From NCBI GenBank assembly GCA_035352895.1, contig DAOPYN010000001.1, positions 1-64,000 on the forward strand: 64,000 nucleotides of DNA, read 5' to 3'. The stretch is from UBA5070 sp035352895. Lineage in GTDB: Bacteria; Fibrobacterota; Fibrobacteria; UBA5070. A program made the translations under genes and the position numbers. The notes under the pieces are model-generated. The model was not told the DNA's origin, did no database searches, and worked only from the letters and a program-made list of their open reading frames with translations. This document shows, one piece after another, positions 25,014-34,163 of the stretch. Within the stretch, counting starts at the first letter, position 1, and each line of letters starts with the position of its first letter.

Positions 25014-26558
25014 ATGACCAATGTTCCCCTCCGCATCGCATTCGCCGCAGTGTTTTCTTCCCTGGCTGGTTGCGCGGCGATGTTCAGTCCTTCGAGCCAG
25101 GATGTCGTCGTGCGAACCGGAGATACCACGGAAGTGGTCCGGATCAACGGCGGCGACTCCATCCGCAGCGGACAGGCCGCCACCCTGAAGAAGGAACGCC
25201 AGCCTGTCCAGGTGGTGGTGTCCGGCAAGAATTCCCGGGACGAACAATTCATCCTGATGCAACACAGCATGTCGCCGTTGCATTTCTTTTCGTGGGTGCC
25301 CGGGATCGTGGTGGGTGCCGCGGCGTTCGACTACAGCTCCAAGTCCGCCTACAATTTCCCCGACGAGGTCGATCTGCGGCATGTCCGGATCCCCGACATC
25401 CGCAAGGAACGGGAGGACGCATGGAACCTCAAGGTCGTCGCCGCCACCGCGAACTTGACCAACAAGAACCTCACCTCGATGGACCATGTGTATTCCGATT
25501 GGGTGCGAAATCCTGCCGAAGGCGAGGCGAAGCGTTCCAACACCAGCGACACGTACCAATTCACGGATGCGGTCGCCAAGGAACTCAACGCGTTCCTGGC
25601 CAGTCGGGGGTTCGCCTCCGAAAAGTCCGTGTTCGGCTCGAAAGGCAACACGTTGCAGGTGTCCGGCAATCTCGAATCCCTGCGCATGCACTACGTCAAC
25701 AACAAGATCAGCCTGGATCGGATCGTCTACGCCGATCTGGACATGTCCTGGGAGCTTCGCAACGCGGAGGACAAGGTCCTGGTTTCGAGGAAGACGCCGG
25801 TGACCTCGGGCCAATTCATCTTCGGATTCCCCTACATCTACGGACCCATGCTCACCCAGGTGATGGGCGACGGCATGGAGAAATCCCTATGCCTGTTCCT
25901 GTCAGACAGCGCCGTGCGCGCGGAGATCTACGCGCCGACGAAAGCCGCGCCGCCAGCAGCGGCCAAGAAGTCGATCAAGCTGGTCGGCTCCAGGAAATTC
26001 GTCTCCAATCTCCAGCAGGCGGTCAAGTCGTCGGTCACCATCAAGGGCAAATCGGGGCACGGCAGCGGCTTCGTGATCAGCGGCGACGGCTACATCGTGA
26101 CCAACTTCCATGTCGTCGATCGCATCCCGGATGGGAAGGTGATCCTCAACGACAAGAGCAAGTTCGATTACGAGGTGGTCCGGTTCGACAAGGACATCGA
26201 TCTGGCCCTGATCAAGATCGACGCGAGCGGTCTCACGCCGTTCAAGCTGCAGAAGAGCGGGACTCCCGATGTCGGAGGGGACGTGTACGCGATCGGGGCC
26301 CCCGAATCCGCGGAGCTTTCCCAGAGCCTTACCAAGGGGGTGGTGTCGGGGATCCGCACCACGGAATCCGGAGCGAAGCTGATCCAGACCGACGCCAGCG
26401 TCAATCCGGGCAACAGCGGGGGAGCCCTGGTCGACCCCAAGGGCGTGGTGAGAGGTGTGGTCAGCTCCAAGTTGGCGGGTTTCGGAGTCGAAGGGGTCGC
26501 ATTCGGAATCCCCGCCTACGAGATCCTGGATCGCCTGAAGCTCGAGACGGCCTACTGA
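25014..26558 (+). CDS. HtrA-like trypsin-fold protease lipoprotein
   Basis: The product is 514 residues from the ATG at 25014 (AGGAG nine bases upstream). The signal peptide ends in the lipobox SSLAGC. Residues 20-310 form an unrecognised beta-rich lipoprotein region. It contains a membrane-like SWVPGIVVGAAAFDY segment and a part resembling outer-membrane-associated lipoproteins. From about residue 325 a trypsin-like protease domain follows, with His in TNFHVVD (H366), Asp in KDIDLALIKID (D396) and Ser in NPGNSGGALV (S468), the HtrA/DegP signature. There is no PDZ domain, so substrate selection differs from DegP. The likely site is the periplasm or outer membrane. The fusion of the N-terminal region to the protease is unusual. 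Confidence 0.88.
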   Translation: MTNVPLRIAFAAVFSSLAGCAAMFSPSSQDVVVRTGDTTEVVRINGGDSIRSGQAATLKKERQPVQVVVSGKNSRDEQFILMQHSMSPLHFFSWVPGIVVGAAAFDYSSKSAYNFPDEVDLRHVRIPDIRKEREDAWNLKVVAATANLTNKNLTSMDHVYSDWVRNPAEGEAKRSNTSDTYQFTDAVAKELNAFLASRGFASEKSVFGSKGNTLQVSGNLESLRMHYVNNKISLDRIVYADLDMSWELRNAEDKVLVSRKTPVTSGQFIFGFPYIYGPMLTQVMGDGMEKSLCLFLSDSAVRAEIYAPTKAAPPAAAKKSIKLVGSRKFVSNLQQAVKSSVTIKGKSGHGSGFVISGDGYIVTNFHVVDRIPDGKVILNDKSKFDYEVVRFDKDIDLALIKIDASGLTPFKLQKSGTPDVGGDVYAIGAPESAELSQSLTKGVVSGIRTTESGAKLIQTDASVNPGNSGGALVDPKGVVRGVVSSKLAGFGVEGVAFGIPAYEILDRLKLETAY

Positions 26559-26566
26559 TGGCAGGA

Positions 26567-26600
26567 GTGGAATCGGGGCTCCATGGGGTCCCGATTCCAC
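26567..26600. terminator. Bidirectional terminator hairpin (11-bp perfect stem)
   Basis: GTGGAATCGGG (26567-26577) and CCCGATTCCAC (26590-26600) pair perfectly around a 12-base loop, nine bases after the protease stop and 36 bases before the stop of the convergent META-domain gene. No T-run of note. Confidence 0.6.
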
Positions 26601-26636
26601 TTGGATCCTTCGATGGCCATCGAAGGGAACATCCTG

Positions 26637-27785
26637 TCAGGGACGTTCGATCTCGATGGCGCGGCCGCTGCGGTCTTCCAGGCGGACGCGGCGGGGAAGG
26701 CCGCGCCAGCGGATCGCGATCTGGATCTGGTCCAAGGCGTCCGCGTAGAAGCGCGTGGGGTCGCTCGTTTCCAGGATCAGGATCCGCTGCAGGTCGGGAA
26801 CCGGCTGTCGCGCATATCCGCAGGCGGGAGCCAGGTCCCCTGCCGGAAGCGACACGAGCACCACCTCGCTTCCCTTGCGGGGAAGCTGCAGGTCCACGAG
26901 GATGACGGAATCCGTCACCATCGGGACCGATTGGATCCGGGCCAGGCCGATGTGCAGTGCGGTGGAATCGACGCTCGGCAGGGGCCGGAGGGTGTCCACG
27001 GCGGCACGCGTGCGATCGCGCTGCGGGTAGGTCTCGAAACGGGCCAGCAGGCCGCCGGCGGAATCGCGCAGCGAAAGATGCCCGGCGGAAATGGACCAGC
27101 GGCGTGTCGTGGCCAGGGCGGCCAGGAGGCGGCGTCCCAGGGCGGAGTCCTGTTCGCCTGCGCAGGCCGCGACGGGAGATGCCAGGCCCCGCAGCGTCAG
27201 CGCGTTGGAGTCCGCGGCGAAGGTTCCCGCGGACCAACCGCAGGGGAACACTCCCTGGAAGGTGCCAGAATCCGTCATGTCGAGTTCCACGGTGGCTCCG
27301 ACCACGGCGGACTGCCCGAGTTGGTGGAGGAACCATCGGTCGGCAAGGATCCGCTCCTTGGCGACGGATGCGCGTTCGGGGCGCAGGACGGAGTCGACCG
27401 TTCCCCGCACGGAGCGCAGGAGGACGGACAAGGGGACGATTTCGCCCGGGAACACCTTCATGGAATCCGTTCCCAGCCAGGTCAGTTGGCCGTCCGCCTT
27501 GTACAGACCCAGATGGACGCTCCAGGAGCCCGGCTCCATGCCATCCAGGCACACGGGTCGGGTCGCCGGCACCGAAACGGATCGCTTGATGTCTCCCTGC
27601 CGGAGCTCGATGCGCAGGGAGTCCCAGCTACCCTGGGTCCTGTCCCGATCCTGGAGGGGCAGCTGGAAGGCGATCGCCCCGGATTCCCTGGAGGCGGTTT
27701 CCGTGGAGGCGGTGGGGGTATCGGAGTCTTCGCAGCCCCCGAGGAGGATCGGCAGGATGGCGAGTGCGGCGCGGAAGCGATGCAT
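26637..27785 (-). CDS. META (HslJ-like) domain lipoprotein
   Basis: The product is 382 residues from the ATG at 27785 (MHRFRAALAILPILLGGCEDSD), a signal peptide with lipobox LLGGC. Residues 35-125 form a beta-rich domain of unknown type. At about 155-255 a META/HslJ-like domain is recognisable, from VELDMTDSGTFQGVFPCGWSAGTF through LTLRGLASPVAACAGEQD and RRLLAALATTRRWSI to LSLRDSAGGLLARFE. META domains occur in heat-inducible or secreted lipoproteins of unclear function. The last 120 residues are not recognised. It is the last gene of the long minus-strand group. The frame opens 27 codons earlier, but without a signal peptide. Confidence 0.75.
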   Translation of the reverse strand: MHRFRAALAILPILLGGCEDSDTPTASTETASRESGAIAFQLPLQDRDRTQGSWDSLRIELRQGDIKRSVSVPATRPVCLDGMEPGSWSVHLGLYKADGQLTWLGTDSMKVFPGEIVPLSVLLRSVRGTVDSVLRPERASVAKERILADRWFLHQLGQSAVVGATVELDMTDSGTFQGVFPCGWSAGTFAADSNALTLRGLASPVAACAGEQDSALGRRLLAALATTRRWSISAGHLSLRDSAGGLLARFETYPQRDRTRAAVDTLRPLPSVDSTALHIGLARIQSVPMVTDSVILVDLQLPRKGSEVVLVSLPAGDLAPACGYARQPVPDLQRILILETSDPTRFYADALDQIQIAIRWRGLPRRVRLEDRSGRAIEIERP

Positions 27786-27868
27786 GGCGCAGGCCTTTCG
27801 AGGAAAGGGAATGCCCGGAAAGTTAGAACGCGTCCCAAGTCCTGAATAGCCTCTCGTGGGACGCATGG

Positions 27869-27882
27869 CTTCCCGTGGGAAG
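27869..27882. promoter_or_regulatory. Short dyad CTTCCC-GT-GGGAAG
   Basis: A 14-base dyad in the 117-base gap between the first cyclase gene and the META lipoprotein gene. The half-site GGGAAG/CTTCCC also recurs before the GH9 cluster. It may be a small operator or chance. Confidence 0.25.
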
Positions 27883-27902
27883 ACGTTGCGCGCGAGGGGC
27901 GC

Positions 27903-29216
27903 TCAGTCCGCGATTTCCACCCGGTTGCGGCCGTTGGCCTTGGCGCGGTAGAGGGCTTCGTCCGCGCGTTTGACCAGGGTATCGAAGTCGGAGAGGTTGC
28001 CCAGGGCCGCACCGATGCTCACTGTGAACCGGCGTCCGTCCATCAGGAGGTCGGATTGGATCCGTTCCCGGACCCGCTCGGCGGCGGGCAGCAACCGCTC
28101 CGGTGGGATGCCGGGCAGAAGAAGGATGAATTCCTCGCCACCCCAGCGGGCTGCGATGTTCGTGGGGCGCATTTCTTCCTGGAGGATGCCCGCCAGAAGC
28201 CGCAGGATCCGGTCGCCGGTATCGTGGCCCAGGGTGTCGTTGGCGCTCTTGAAGTGGTCCACATCCACCATCAGAAGGCCCAAGCGCGTGGTGTTGGGGT
28301 CGGTCCCGCGTTGGATCATGCTGGCCAGGCGGTTTTCCAATCCGCGGCGGTTGTGCAGCAGGGTGAGTGGGTCGCGCTCGGAAAGATCCTTCAGGTGGTC
28401 GGTCTGGTTCTGGAGATCGCGGATGGCCCGGACATCCTTTGCAAACCGCCAAAGGACGCCGCCGGCCATGAAGAGCATCCATACGGCCAACAGGAACTTC
28501 ATCAGGGTGTCCTGGCGGATCCACTTGCCGTGCAGTTCCAGGCTGCGGATGCAGAACGATCCCGTCCCCAGCACCACACGGTCGGCGGAGGTCATGAACT
28601 CGATCTCACGCACATCCTTTCGCGTGGGATCCAGGTTGCGGGCAGGCACGTTGTGGCGCCCCGCCCACCATGGAGGGATCACGAAATTTTCCAGAGGCAT
28701 GGATGTGCGCGATATCCCGGAGCCCGCCGGAGCGAAGATCATGTCGTGGAACTTCATGGACTTGATGCCAGCTTCCCGCTCCATGCGGGAATCGACCGAC
28801 TTGATCTGGGTCTGGAAGCGCACGTTGGGCCCTTCCATGTCCAGCATGTTCACCACCAGGGTGTCGAAGCCCGCGAGGTCCCAGCCGATCGCGGAATCCC
28901 CGCGCACGAAGGCCAGGTTCAATCCGCAGAAGGACCAGTTGGGACCCGGGCGGACATCGTAGTGGACCCGCCAGCCGGAGGTGCCGGATTCGACCCGACA
29001 CACGGAGAGTCCGCCTTCGCTGCGGTCGTCCACCAGGGTACCCCGGACGAGGCCGCTCTTCGGATCCAGCACCACCACGCGTTCCATGCCCCATTTCTGC
29101 CAGGCCAAGAGGCCGAAGGTGATGGACAAGAGCGCAAGGACGACGAATTCGCGCCTCAGGAAGGCCAAAATCCGCCGGGAGGTCGGCGGAAGCGGAGGAG
29201 AGGGGCGATGTGTCAT
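27903..29216 (-). CDS. Membrane diguanylate cyclase (GGDEF), copy 1
   Basis: The product is 437 residues. An N-terminal membrane segment (about 24-42) is followed by an exported sensor region of about 200 residues, a second membrane segment (about 245-265) and a GGDEF domain. The active site reads RWGGEEF. The upstream substrate motifs DPLTLLHNRRGLE and VDVDHFKSANDTLGHDTGD are intact, so it should make cyclic di-GMP from GTP. The inhibitory RxxD I-site five residues before GGEEF is absent (RPTN instead), so product feedback is unlikely. The sensor region shares NWSFCGLNLAF, WWAGR and REIEFMTSAD with the upstream neighbour. The two are tandem paralogues. Confidence 0.92.
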   Translation of the reverse strand: MTHRPSPPLPPTSRRILAFLRREFVVLALLSITFGLLAWQKWGMERVVVLDPKSGLVRGTLVDDRSEGGLSVCRVESGTSGWRVHYDVRPGPNWSFCGLNLAFVRGDSAIGWDLAGFDTLVVNMLDMEGPNVRFQTQIKSVDSRMEREAGIKSMKFHDMIFAPAGSGISRTSMPLENFVIPPWWAGRHNVPARNLDPTRKDVREIEFMTSADRVVLGTGSFCIRSLELHGKWIRQDTLMKFLLAVWMLFMAGGVLWRFAKDVRAIRDLQNQTDHLKDLSERDPLTLLHNRRGLENRLASMIQRGTDPNTTRLGLLMVDVDHFKSANDTLGHDTGDRILRLLAGILQEEMRPTNIAARWGGEEFILLLPGIPPERLLPAAERVRERIQSDLLMDGRRFTVSIGAALGNLSDFDTLVKRADEALYRAKANGRNRVEIAD

Positions 29217-29321
29217 GGCTTGCTCGATGGGGATCCTAGCATTCCGGATGCGACGATGCCATGGTGGACCACGGGATGAGCGACACCCATCGCGCAGGGG
29301 CTTTCGCGAGCCCGGGCGCTC

Positions 29322-30632
29322 TCAGATGGCTGTTTCCACCCGGTTCCTGCCGCTGGTCTTGGCGCGGTAGAGGGCTTCGTCCGCGCGCTTGACCAGGGTA
29401 TCGAAGTCGTCGATCCTGCCGTGGGCGACGCCGATGCTCGCGGTCACATGCAGATTTTGGCAATGGAGATCGGATTCCACCCTGCAGCGCAGGCCTTCCG
29501 CGGCAGGCAGGACCCTGTCGGGGGGGATTCCGGGCAGAAGCAGGATGAACTCCTCGCCTCCCCAGCGGGCCGCCAAGTTGTTGGGGCGCATGTCCTCCTG
29601 GATGATCCGCGCCAGGTTGCGCAGGATGTCGTCGCCGGCGTCGTGCCCCAGGGTGTCGTTGACCGACTTGAAGTGGTCCAGGTCGATCATCATCACGCCG
29701 ATGACGGGATTCGTCGGATCGATCGCGCGTTCCGTGATCGCCTTGAGATGGTTTTCCAATCCTCTCCGGTTGTGCAGGAGCGTGAGTGGATCGCGTTCGG
29801 CGAGCTCCTGGAGCCGGGTGGCCTGCCTCTGCAGGTTTCGGATCGAGACCAGCGACTTGTACAGACGGATGGCCAATCCTCCGACCACATAGGCCAGCCA
29901 TGCCGCGAACAGGAGCTTGAACAGCGCTTCCTGGCGGATCCACTTGCCGCGCAGTTCCAGGCTCTGGATCCCGAAAGACCCCGTTCCCAGGACGATCTGG
30001 TCGGCGGAGGTCATGAATTCGATCTCGCGGACTTCCTTCCGGATCGGATCGAGGTTGCGGGAGGGAACGCCGAAACGGCCGGCCCACCAGGTGGGAACCA
30101 CGAAGCGGTCGAGCGTCATCGTCGCGTGGGAGTTCCTGGTTCCATTCGGCACGCCGATCATGCTGAGGTATTTCATCGACTGGATCCCGGTCTCCTTCAG
30201 CAGCCTCCGATCGTCGACTTTGATCTGCACCTGGAACCGTACGTTCGGCCCGTTGATTTCCACCATGTGGATCACCAGGGAATCGAAGTTCGACCAATCC
30301 AAGCTGATGGGAACGCCGTCCTTCCTGAAGGCCAGGTTCAATCCGCAGAAGGACCAGTTCGTGCCCTGTCGGACATCGTACTGGAGCCACCACCCGCGGG
30401 AGTCCTCGTGGGCCTCGCAGACGGACGTGCCGTTCTCCGAGTGGTCGTCGACCGACGACACCACGGCGATCTTGTCGCCCACGTCCAGGACGACCGTGCG
30501 TTCCATCCCCCAATGCTGCCAAGCAATCAACCCGAAGGTCGCGAACAGCAGCAGAAGCACGATGCGCTCGCGGGCCAGGAGGCTCAGAAGCTCCAGCGCG
30601 ACGGATCGATGCGAAGGGATGGGTTCCGGCAT
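29322..30632 (-). CDS. Membrane diguanylate cyclase (GGDEF), copy 2
   Basis: The product is 436 residues from the ATG at 30632; a GTG at 30656 is an alternative. It has the same layout as copy 1: membrane segment, exported sensor region with DVRQGTNWSFCGLNLAF and VPTWWAGRFGVP, membrane segment, then GGDEF. The active site RWGGEEF and the motifs DPLTLLHNRRGLE and IDLDHFKSVNDTLGHDAGD are intact. The I-site is again absent (RPNN). High similarity along the whole length shows a tandem duplication in which the sensor region has diverged more than the cyclase, as expected if the two respond to different cues. Confidence 0.92.
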   Translation of the reverse strand: MPEPIPSHRSVALELLSLLARERIVLLLLFATFGLIAWQHWGMERTVVLDVGDKIAVVSSVDDHSENGTSVCEAHEDSRGWWLQYDVRQGTNWSFCGLNLAFRKDGVPISLDWSNFDSLVIHMVEINGPNVRFQVQIKVDDRRLLKETGIQSMKYLSMIGVPNGTRNSHATMTLDRFVVPTWWAGRFGVPSRNLDPIRKEVREIEFMTSADQIVLGTGSFGIQSLELRGKWIRQEALFKLLFAAWLAYVVGGLAIRLYKSLVSIRNLQRQATRLQELAERDPLTLLHNRRGLENHLKAITERAIDPTNPVIGVMMIDLDHFKSVNDTLGHDAGDDILRNLARIIQEDMRPNNLAARWGGEEFILLLPGIPPDRVLPAAEGLRCRVESDLHCQNLHVTASIGVAHGRIDDFDTLVKRADEALYRAKTSGRNRVETAI

Positions 30633-30744
30633 AGGTGTTGCCGGAGATCCTACCACTCGTTCTTCCCGCGGATCAATCGTTTCGGATCGGCTACTCCGCC
30701 AAACACGGAATGGACGGTGGGGGACGCATCCGGTCGGACACCCC

Positions 30745-31380
30745 TCAGCTTCGCTTCTGGGGGGAGGTCAGGAGCGCGCCCAGGAGGTTGGTCACCTCCG
30801 TCGCCAGGTCGCGCAGTGGCGGGACTCCTTCCCAGCGCAATTGGCCGTCCAGCCAGAGCATGGCCAAGCCGTGCACGCTCGACCAGAGCGTGAGCGAGAC
30901 GGAATGGGCATGCGCTTCGGAGCAGCCCAGCCGATCCTGGATTCCGCGGAGGAAGCTTTGGAAGGCGGCGGCGGAGGCTTCCACCATCCGGGGATCCATG
31001 CTGGAGCTGTCGCGTTCGTGGCTGTACATCAGACGGAACAGCGAAGGGTGTTCCGAAGCGAACTCGGCGTAGGCGATGCCGTAGGCCTGGAGGCCGTCGT
31101 GGGGCGGAGGGGCTTCCTCCATCGCACGGGCCATCCGGGTGTTCTGCATCCACACCCCGCGGGCGGCGATCGCCGAAAGGAGGGCGTCCTTGTCGGCGAA
31201 ATGATGGTACGGCGCGGCGTGGCTGACTCCGGCGCGGCGGGCGACCTCCCTCAGGGTCAGGGCGGCGAGGCCTCTTTCCTCGAGGATCTCGATCCCCGTG
31301 CGGACCAGGGCTTCGCGCAGGTCTCCATGATGGTAGGCCGGCACCGGAGATCCATCCGCCCGCGGCTCGGTACGACTCAT
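30745..31380 (-). CDS. TetR family transcriptional regulator
   Basis: The product is 211 residues from the ATG at 31380. The N-terminal helix-turn-helix is LTLREVARRAGVSHAAPYHHFADKDALLSAIA, typical of TetR repressors. The C-terminal ligand and dimer domain contains VHGLAMLWLDGQL, as in the WHG-type subgroup. The ligand is unknown. A short inverted repeat, GCGAACTTCGC at 31394-31404 just upstream, could be part of its own operator. It lies between the response regulator and the cyclases on one strand. The frame opens far upstream, but the sequence before this ATG reads over the adjacent gene. Confidence 0.88.
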   Translation of the reverse strand: MSRTEPRADGSPVPAYHHGDLREALVRTGIEILEERGLAALTLREVARRAGVSHAAPYHHFADKDALLSAIAARGVWMQNTRMARAMEEAPPPHDGLQAYGIAYAEFASEHPSLFRLMYSHERDSSSMDPRMVEASAAAFQSFLRGIQDRLGCSEAHAHSVSLTLWSSVHGLAMLWLDGQLRWEGVPPLRDLATEVTNLLGALLTSPQKRS

Positions 31381-31448
31381 GCCAGCCAAAATAGCGAACT
31401 TCGCGTTCCGCCTGCGGCAGGACCCGACAGGGGAGAGCGGGAGCGGCC

Positions 31449-31976
31449 CTAACGGGTTCGGGCCGAGGCGGCGACGAGCTCGAAGGCCTTCTCGAGCAGT
31501 TCCGGCATGTTGAACGGCTTGGCGATGACGGCCACTCCGGGTTGCTTCAGGGCCGGGCTGTCCAGGAGGTCGAGGTCTCCGGACGTGACGAGGATGGGGG
31601 TGTTCCAGCCGCGTTCGCGGATCTTGTCGATGGCGTTCTCGCCCTTCATCCCGGGCATGTTCTGGTCCATCACCACCAGATCGAATCCGCCGTCCTTCTC
31701 GATCTTGGACAGCGCGTCGTAGCCGTCGATCGCGGTGGTTGTCCGATGGCCGGACATCTGCAGGAGGCGCGACATCAGGTAGCGGAGTTCGGGCTCGTCG
31801 TCGACCAGGAGGATGTTCAAGCATCCGGGATCGGGAGACCCGCCCGGTGGCTGGACCGCGGAGACGGATTGCGCACGGGGCGGCTGGGCCCCGGATCCCT
31901 CCGATTTCTGTCGATCCGTGGAAGAGGTTGGACGGCTCGTTTCTGGCATCCTTTGTGAACACCCGGATTGTCCCAT
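31449..31976 (-). CDS. Single-domain response regulator
   Basis: The product is 175 residues. After a disordered Ser/Pro-rich N-terminus of about 50 residues comes a lone receiver domain: acidic pocket LLVDDEPE, phosphoacceptor Asp in VVMDQNMPGM (about D104), TSGD, and the conserved Lys in VIAKPFN. There is no output domain, so it acts by protein contact or phosphotransfer. Starting at the ATG at 31949 would shorten the disordered part by nine residues. It is downstream of the KimA-like gene and could serve one of the nearby kinases. Confidence 0.88.
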   Translation of the reverse strand: MGQSGCSQRMPETSRPTSSTDRQKSEGSGAQPPRAQSVSAVQPPGGSPDPGCLNILLVDDEPELRYLMSRLLQMSGHRTTTAIDGYDALSKIEKDGGFDLVVMDQNMPGMKGENAIDKIRERGWNTPILVTSGDLDLLDSPALKQPGVAVIAKPFNMPELLEKAFELVAASARTR

Positions 31977-32043
31977 TCTTTACCGCGCCGTGCGCGCAAC
32001 GCCTCGATCGCATCGCGGACCTGGTGGCGATGGATGCGGCCGG

Positions 32044-34065
32044 TCAGTCGACCCTCGCCGGCAGGAGCATGAAGGGGAGCCCGCGCAGGTACAGGCGGCG
32101 CTGGATGGCGAAGACCACGTTGTTGTGCAGCAGCCGGGTCCAGAGCCCCTCCTGGCGGAACACCAGCTGGCCACCGAAGAACACCGACCGGGGGTAGTCC
32201 CGCGCCGTTTCGCAGGCGAGCTCCTCGAGGGCTTCCACGACGTCGGCGTGCACCGTCCAGCGTCCTTCGGCGCGTCGCCCGTTGGCATGGAGGTATCGCA
32301 CGTACCTGTCGGTTTCCGAGCCCGTGTGCGATCGGAGGGCATCGATCTCGTCGACGCCCTTGAACGTGCCCGCGTCCAGGAGCCCGACGTGCAGGATCAC
32401 GAAGTTCTCGTAGAAGTCGCCGTGCAGGCGCAGGATGGAGAACAGGCTGTGCAGGCCCAGACCGTTCCACCCGTTGACCAGGAGCACCGCGGTGCGGGAC
32501 TTGGGGTCCGGATGGACGGGGGTGGGCGGATCGGCGGTGTCCGGAATCCCGGCGGCCTTCACCAAGGTGTCGAGTCGTCCGGAAAGCATGTGGGTTCCCT
32601 GGTAGTGACGCTTGACCAGCAGCGCGATCCCCGCGAACCCGAGCGTGACCGCCAGGGTCAGCCAACCTCCCGCGGCGAACTTCTCCACCACCACGAAACA
32701 CAGGATGAACGCCGAGAGTCCGCATCCGAGGCCGGAGACGATCAGCGGGCGGAGCCAGCGCCGACCGGCCTTCCGCTCCCGGAACCAGTGGACGACCATG
32801 CCGAGCTGCGAGAGGGTGAAGGTGATGAAGACGTTGATGGAATAGAGGACCATCAGGAAGCCCACGTTCCCGCGCGTGGCGGCGAGGATCGCGAGCGATG
32901 CGACGGCCATCAGGAGGATGCCGTTCTGCGTCACCAGCCGATCGGAAAGGTGCGCGAACCGCGAGGGGATCCAGCGGTCGACGGCCATGTTGGAAAGCAC
33001 CCGCGGACCGTCGAGGAATCCGGCCTGGGCGGCGACGAACAGCAAGGCTCCCTCGGAGAGGAGCGCCACCACGACCAGGACCGTGCCCGTGGCTCCCCAA
33101 CCGGCCGCGATCCTCTCGAAGAGGACGGCGTTGAGCGTCTTCCCCGGCTCGGGATACACCGAATAGAGGAGGAAGGCCACCATGAGCCCGAAGGACGTGA
33201 ACGAGAGCGATCCGGCCATGTAGGCCATCGTGCGCCTGCCCGTGCGCACCTTCGGTTCCCCCAGAAGCGGCAGGCCGTTGGAGACGGCCTCGATGCCGGT
33301 GAACGTGCCGGCGCCCATGGAGTAGGCGCGAAGCACCAGGAGCAGCGCGGGAAGGAGACCCAACGCGCCGATGGACGAGGAGATCCGTCCGGACGTCTCG
33401 CGCGCCACCGAGGCCGCCTCCGGTGCTCGGGAGGCGGCCGCCCAGAGGATCGCGGCGGCGTGGGTGGCCACGAAGACCAGGAAGACGGGGATCAAAGCCT
33501 TGATCGATTCCTTGGCTCCGCGCAGGTTCAGGCCCGCCAGGAGGACGAGCATGGCGAGCTGGAAGGGAAGCTTGAGCCAGTGCCAGTGTACCGGAAGGAA
33601 GCTGAAGACGGCGTCGCCGCACGAGGCGATGGAAAGCGTGACCGTGAGCACGTAGTCGATCACCAGCGCCGATCCCGAGAGCATGCCCAACCTGGGCGAA
33701 AGCAGCTTGGAGGCCACCAGGTAGCCTCCTCCTCCGGTGGGGAAGAGCTGGATGATCTGCGAATAGCTGGCCGAGATCACGAGGATCGTGAGGGTCGTGC
33801 ACAAGGCCACGAACAGGGCCAGCGACGGGTGCGCTCCGAGGGACCGGAAGGCCTCCTCGGGGCCGTAGCAGGAGGAACTCAGTCCGTCGGCTCCCAGGCC
33901 CACCCAGGCGAAGAAGGGCATGAGCGCGAGCTTGTGGAACACCGAGCGGTCGAACGGGTCCTTCGGATCGCCGAACAGGGCCTGCCGGATGCGTCCGGGA
34001 AGGCCGATCCGCCTGTCGGCGAGGTCCGGGCCGATCGTGATTTCCAGTGGGCTCGATTCCGTCAT
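32044..34065 (-). CDS. KimA-like APC family transporter, probable potassium importer
   Basis: The product is 673 residues from the ATG at 34065 (GGAG seven bases upstream). The first 480 residues hold about 12 membrane segments of the APC fold, with GLGADGLSSSCYGPEEAF, SQIIQLFPTGGGGYLVASKLLSPRLG and TGIEAVSNGLPLL matching the pattern of KimA-type potassium importers of Bacillus. The last 190 residues form a cytoplasmic domain (AVLLVNGWNGLGLHSLFSIL..., ending in MLLPARVD) like the soluble tail of that family. Potassium as substrate is inferred from this resemblance and from the kdpE and kdpD-like genes immediately upstream in the same direction. An amino-acid substrate is the alternative. Confidence 0.85.
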   Translation of the reverse strand: MTESSPLEITIGPDLADRRIGLPGRIRQALFGDPKDPFDRSVFHKLALMPFFAWVGLGADGLSSSCYGPEEAFRSLGAHPSLALFVALCTTLTILVISASYSQIIQLFPTGGGGYLVASKLLSPRLGMLSGSALVIDYVLTVTLSIASCGDAVFSFLPVHWHWLKLPFQLAMLVLLAGLNLRGAKESIKALIPVFLVFVATHAAAILWAAASRAPEAASVARETSGRISSSIGALGLLPALLLVLRAYSMGAGTFTGIEAVSNGLPLLGEPKVRTGRRTMAYMAGSLSFTSFGLMVAFLLYSVYPEPGKTLNAVLFERIAAGWGATGTVLVVVALLSEGALLFVAAQAGFLDGPRVLSNMAVDRWIPSRFAHLSDRLVTQNGILLMAVASLAILAATRGNVGFLMVLYSINVFITFTLSQLGMVVHWFRERKAGRRWLRPLIVSGLGCGLSAFILCFVVVEKFAAGGWLTLAVTLGFAGIALLVKRHYQGTHMLSGRLDTLVKAAGIPDTADPPTPVHPDPKSRTAVLLVNGWNGLGLHSLFSILRLHGDFYENFVILHVGLLDAGTFKGVDEIDALRSHTGSETDRYVRYLHANGRRAEGRWTVHADVVEALEELACETARDYPRSVFFGGQLVFRQEGLWTRLLHNNVVFAIQRRLYLRGLPFMLLPARVD

Positions 34066-34097
34066 GGCGCAGCTCCGTTGTCGGAAATTGACATGAA

Positions 34098-34129
34098 AGG
34101 CCCCGTCGGGCCGCCGGAGTCCGGGGCCT
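34098..34129 (-). terminator. Hairpin between kdpE and the transporter gene
   Basis: AGGCCCCG and CGGGGCCT (34098-34105 and 34122-34129) form an eight-base stem with a further CCGG pairing inside. On the minus strand it is followed by TTTC and a T-rich stretch. It could partly terminate or attenuate transcription before the transporter gene. Confidence 0.4.
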
Positions 34130-34163
34130 CGTGGGATTGGCGTGGAAGATGCGGCGTGCCGGC

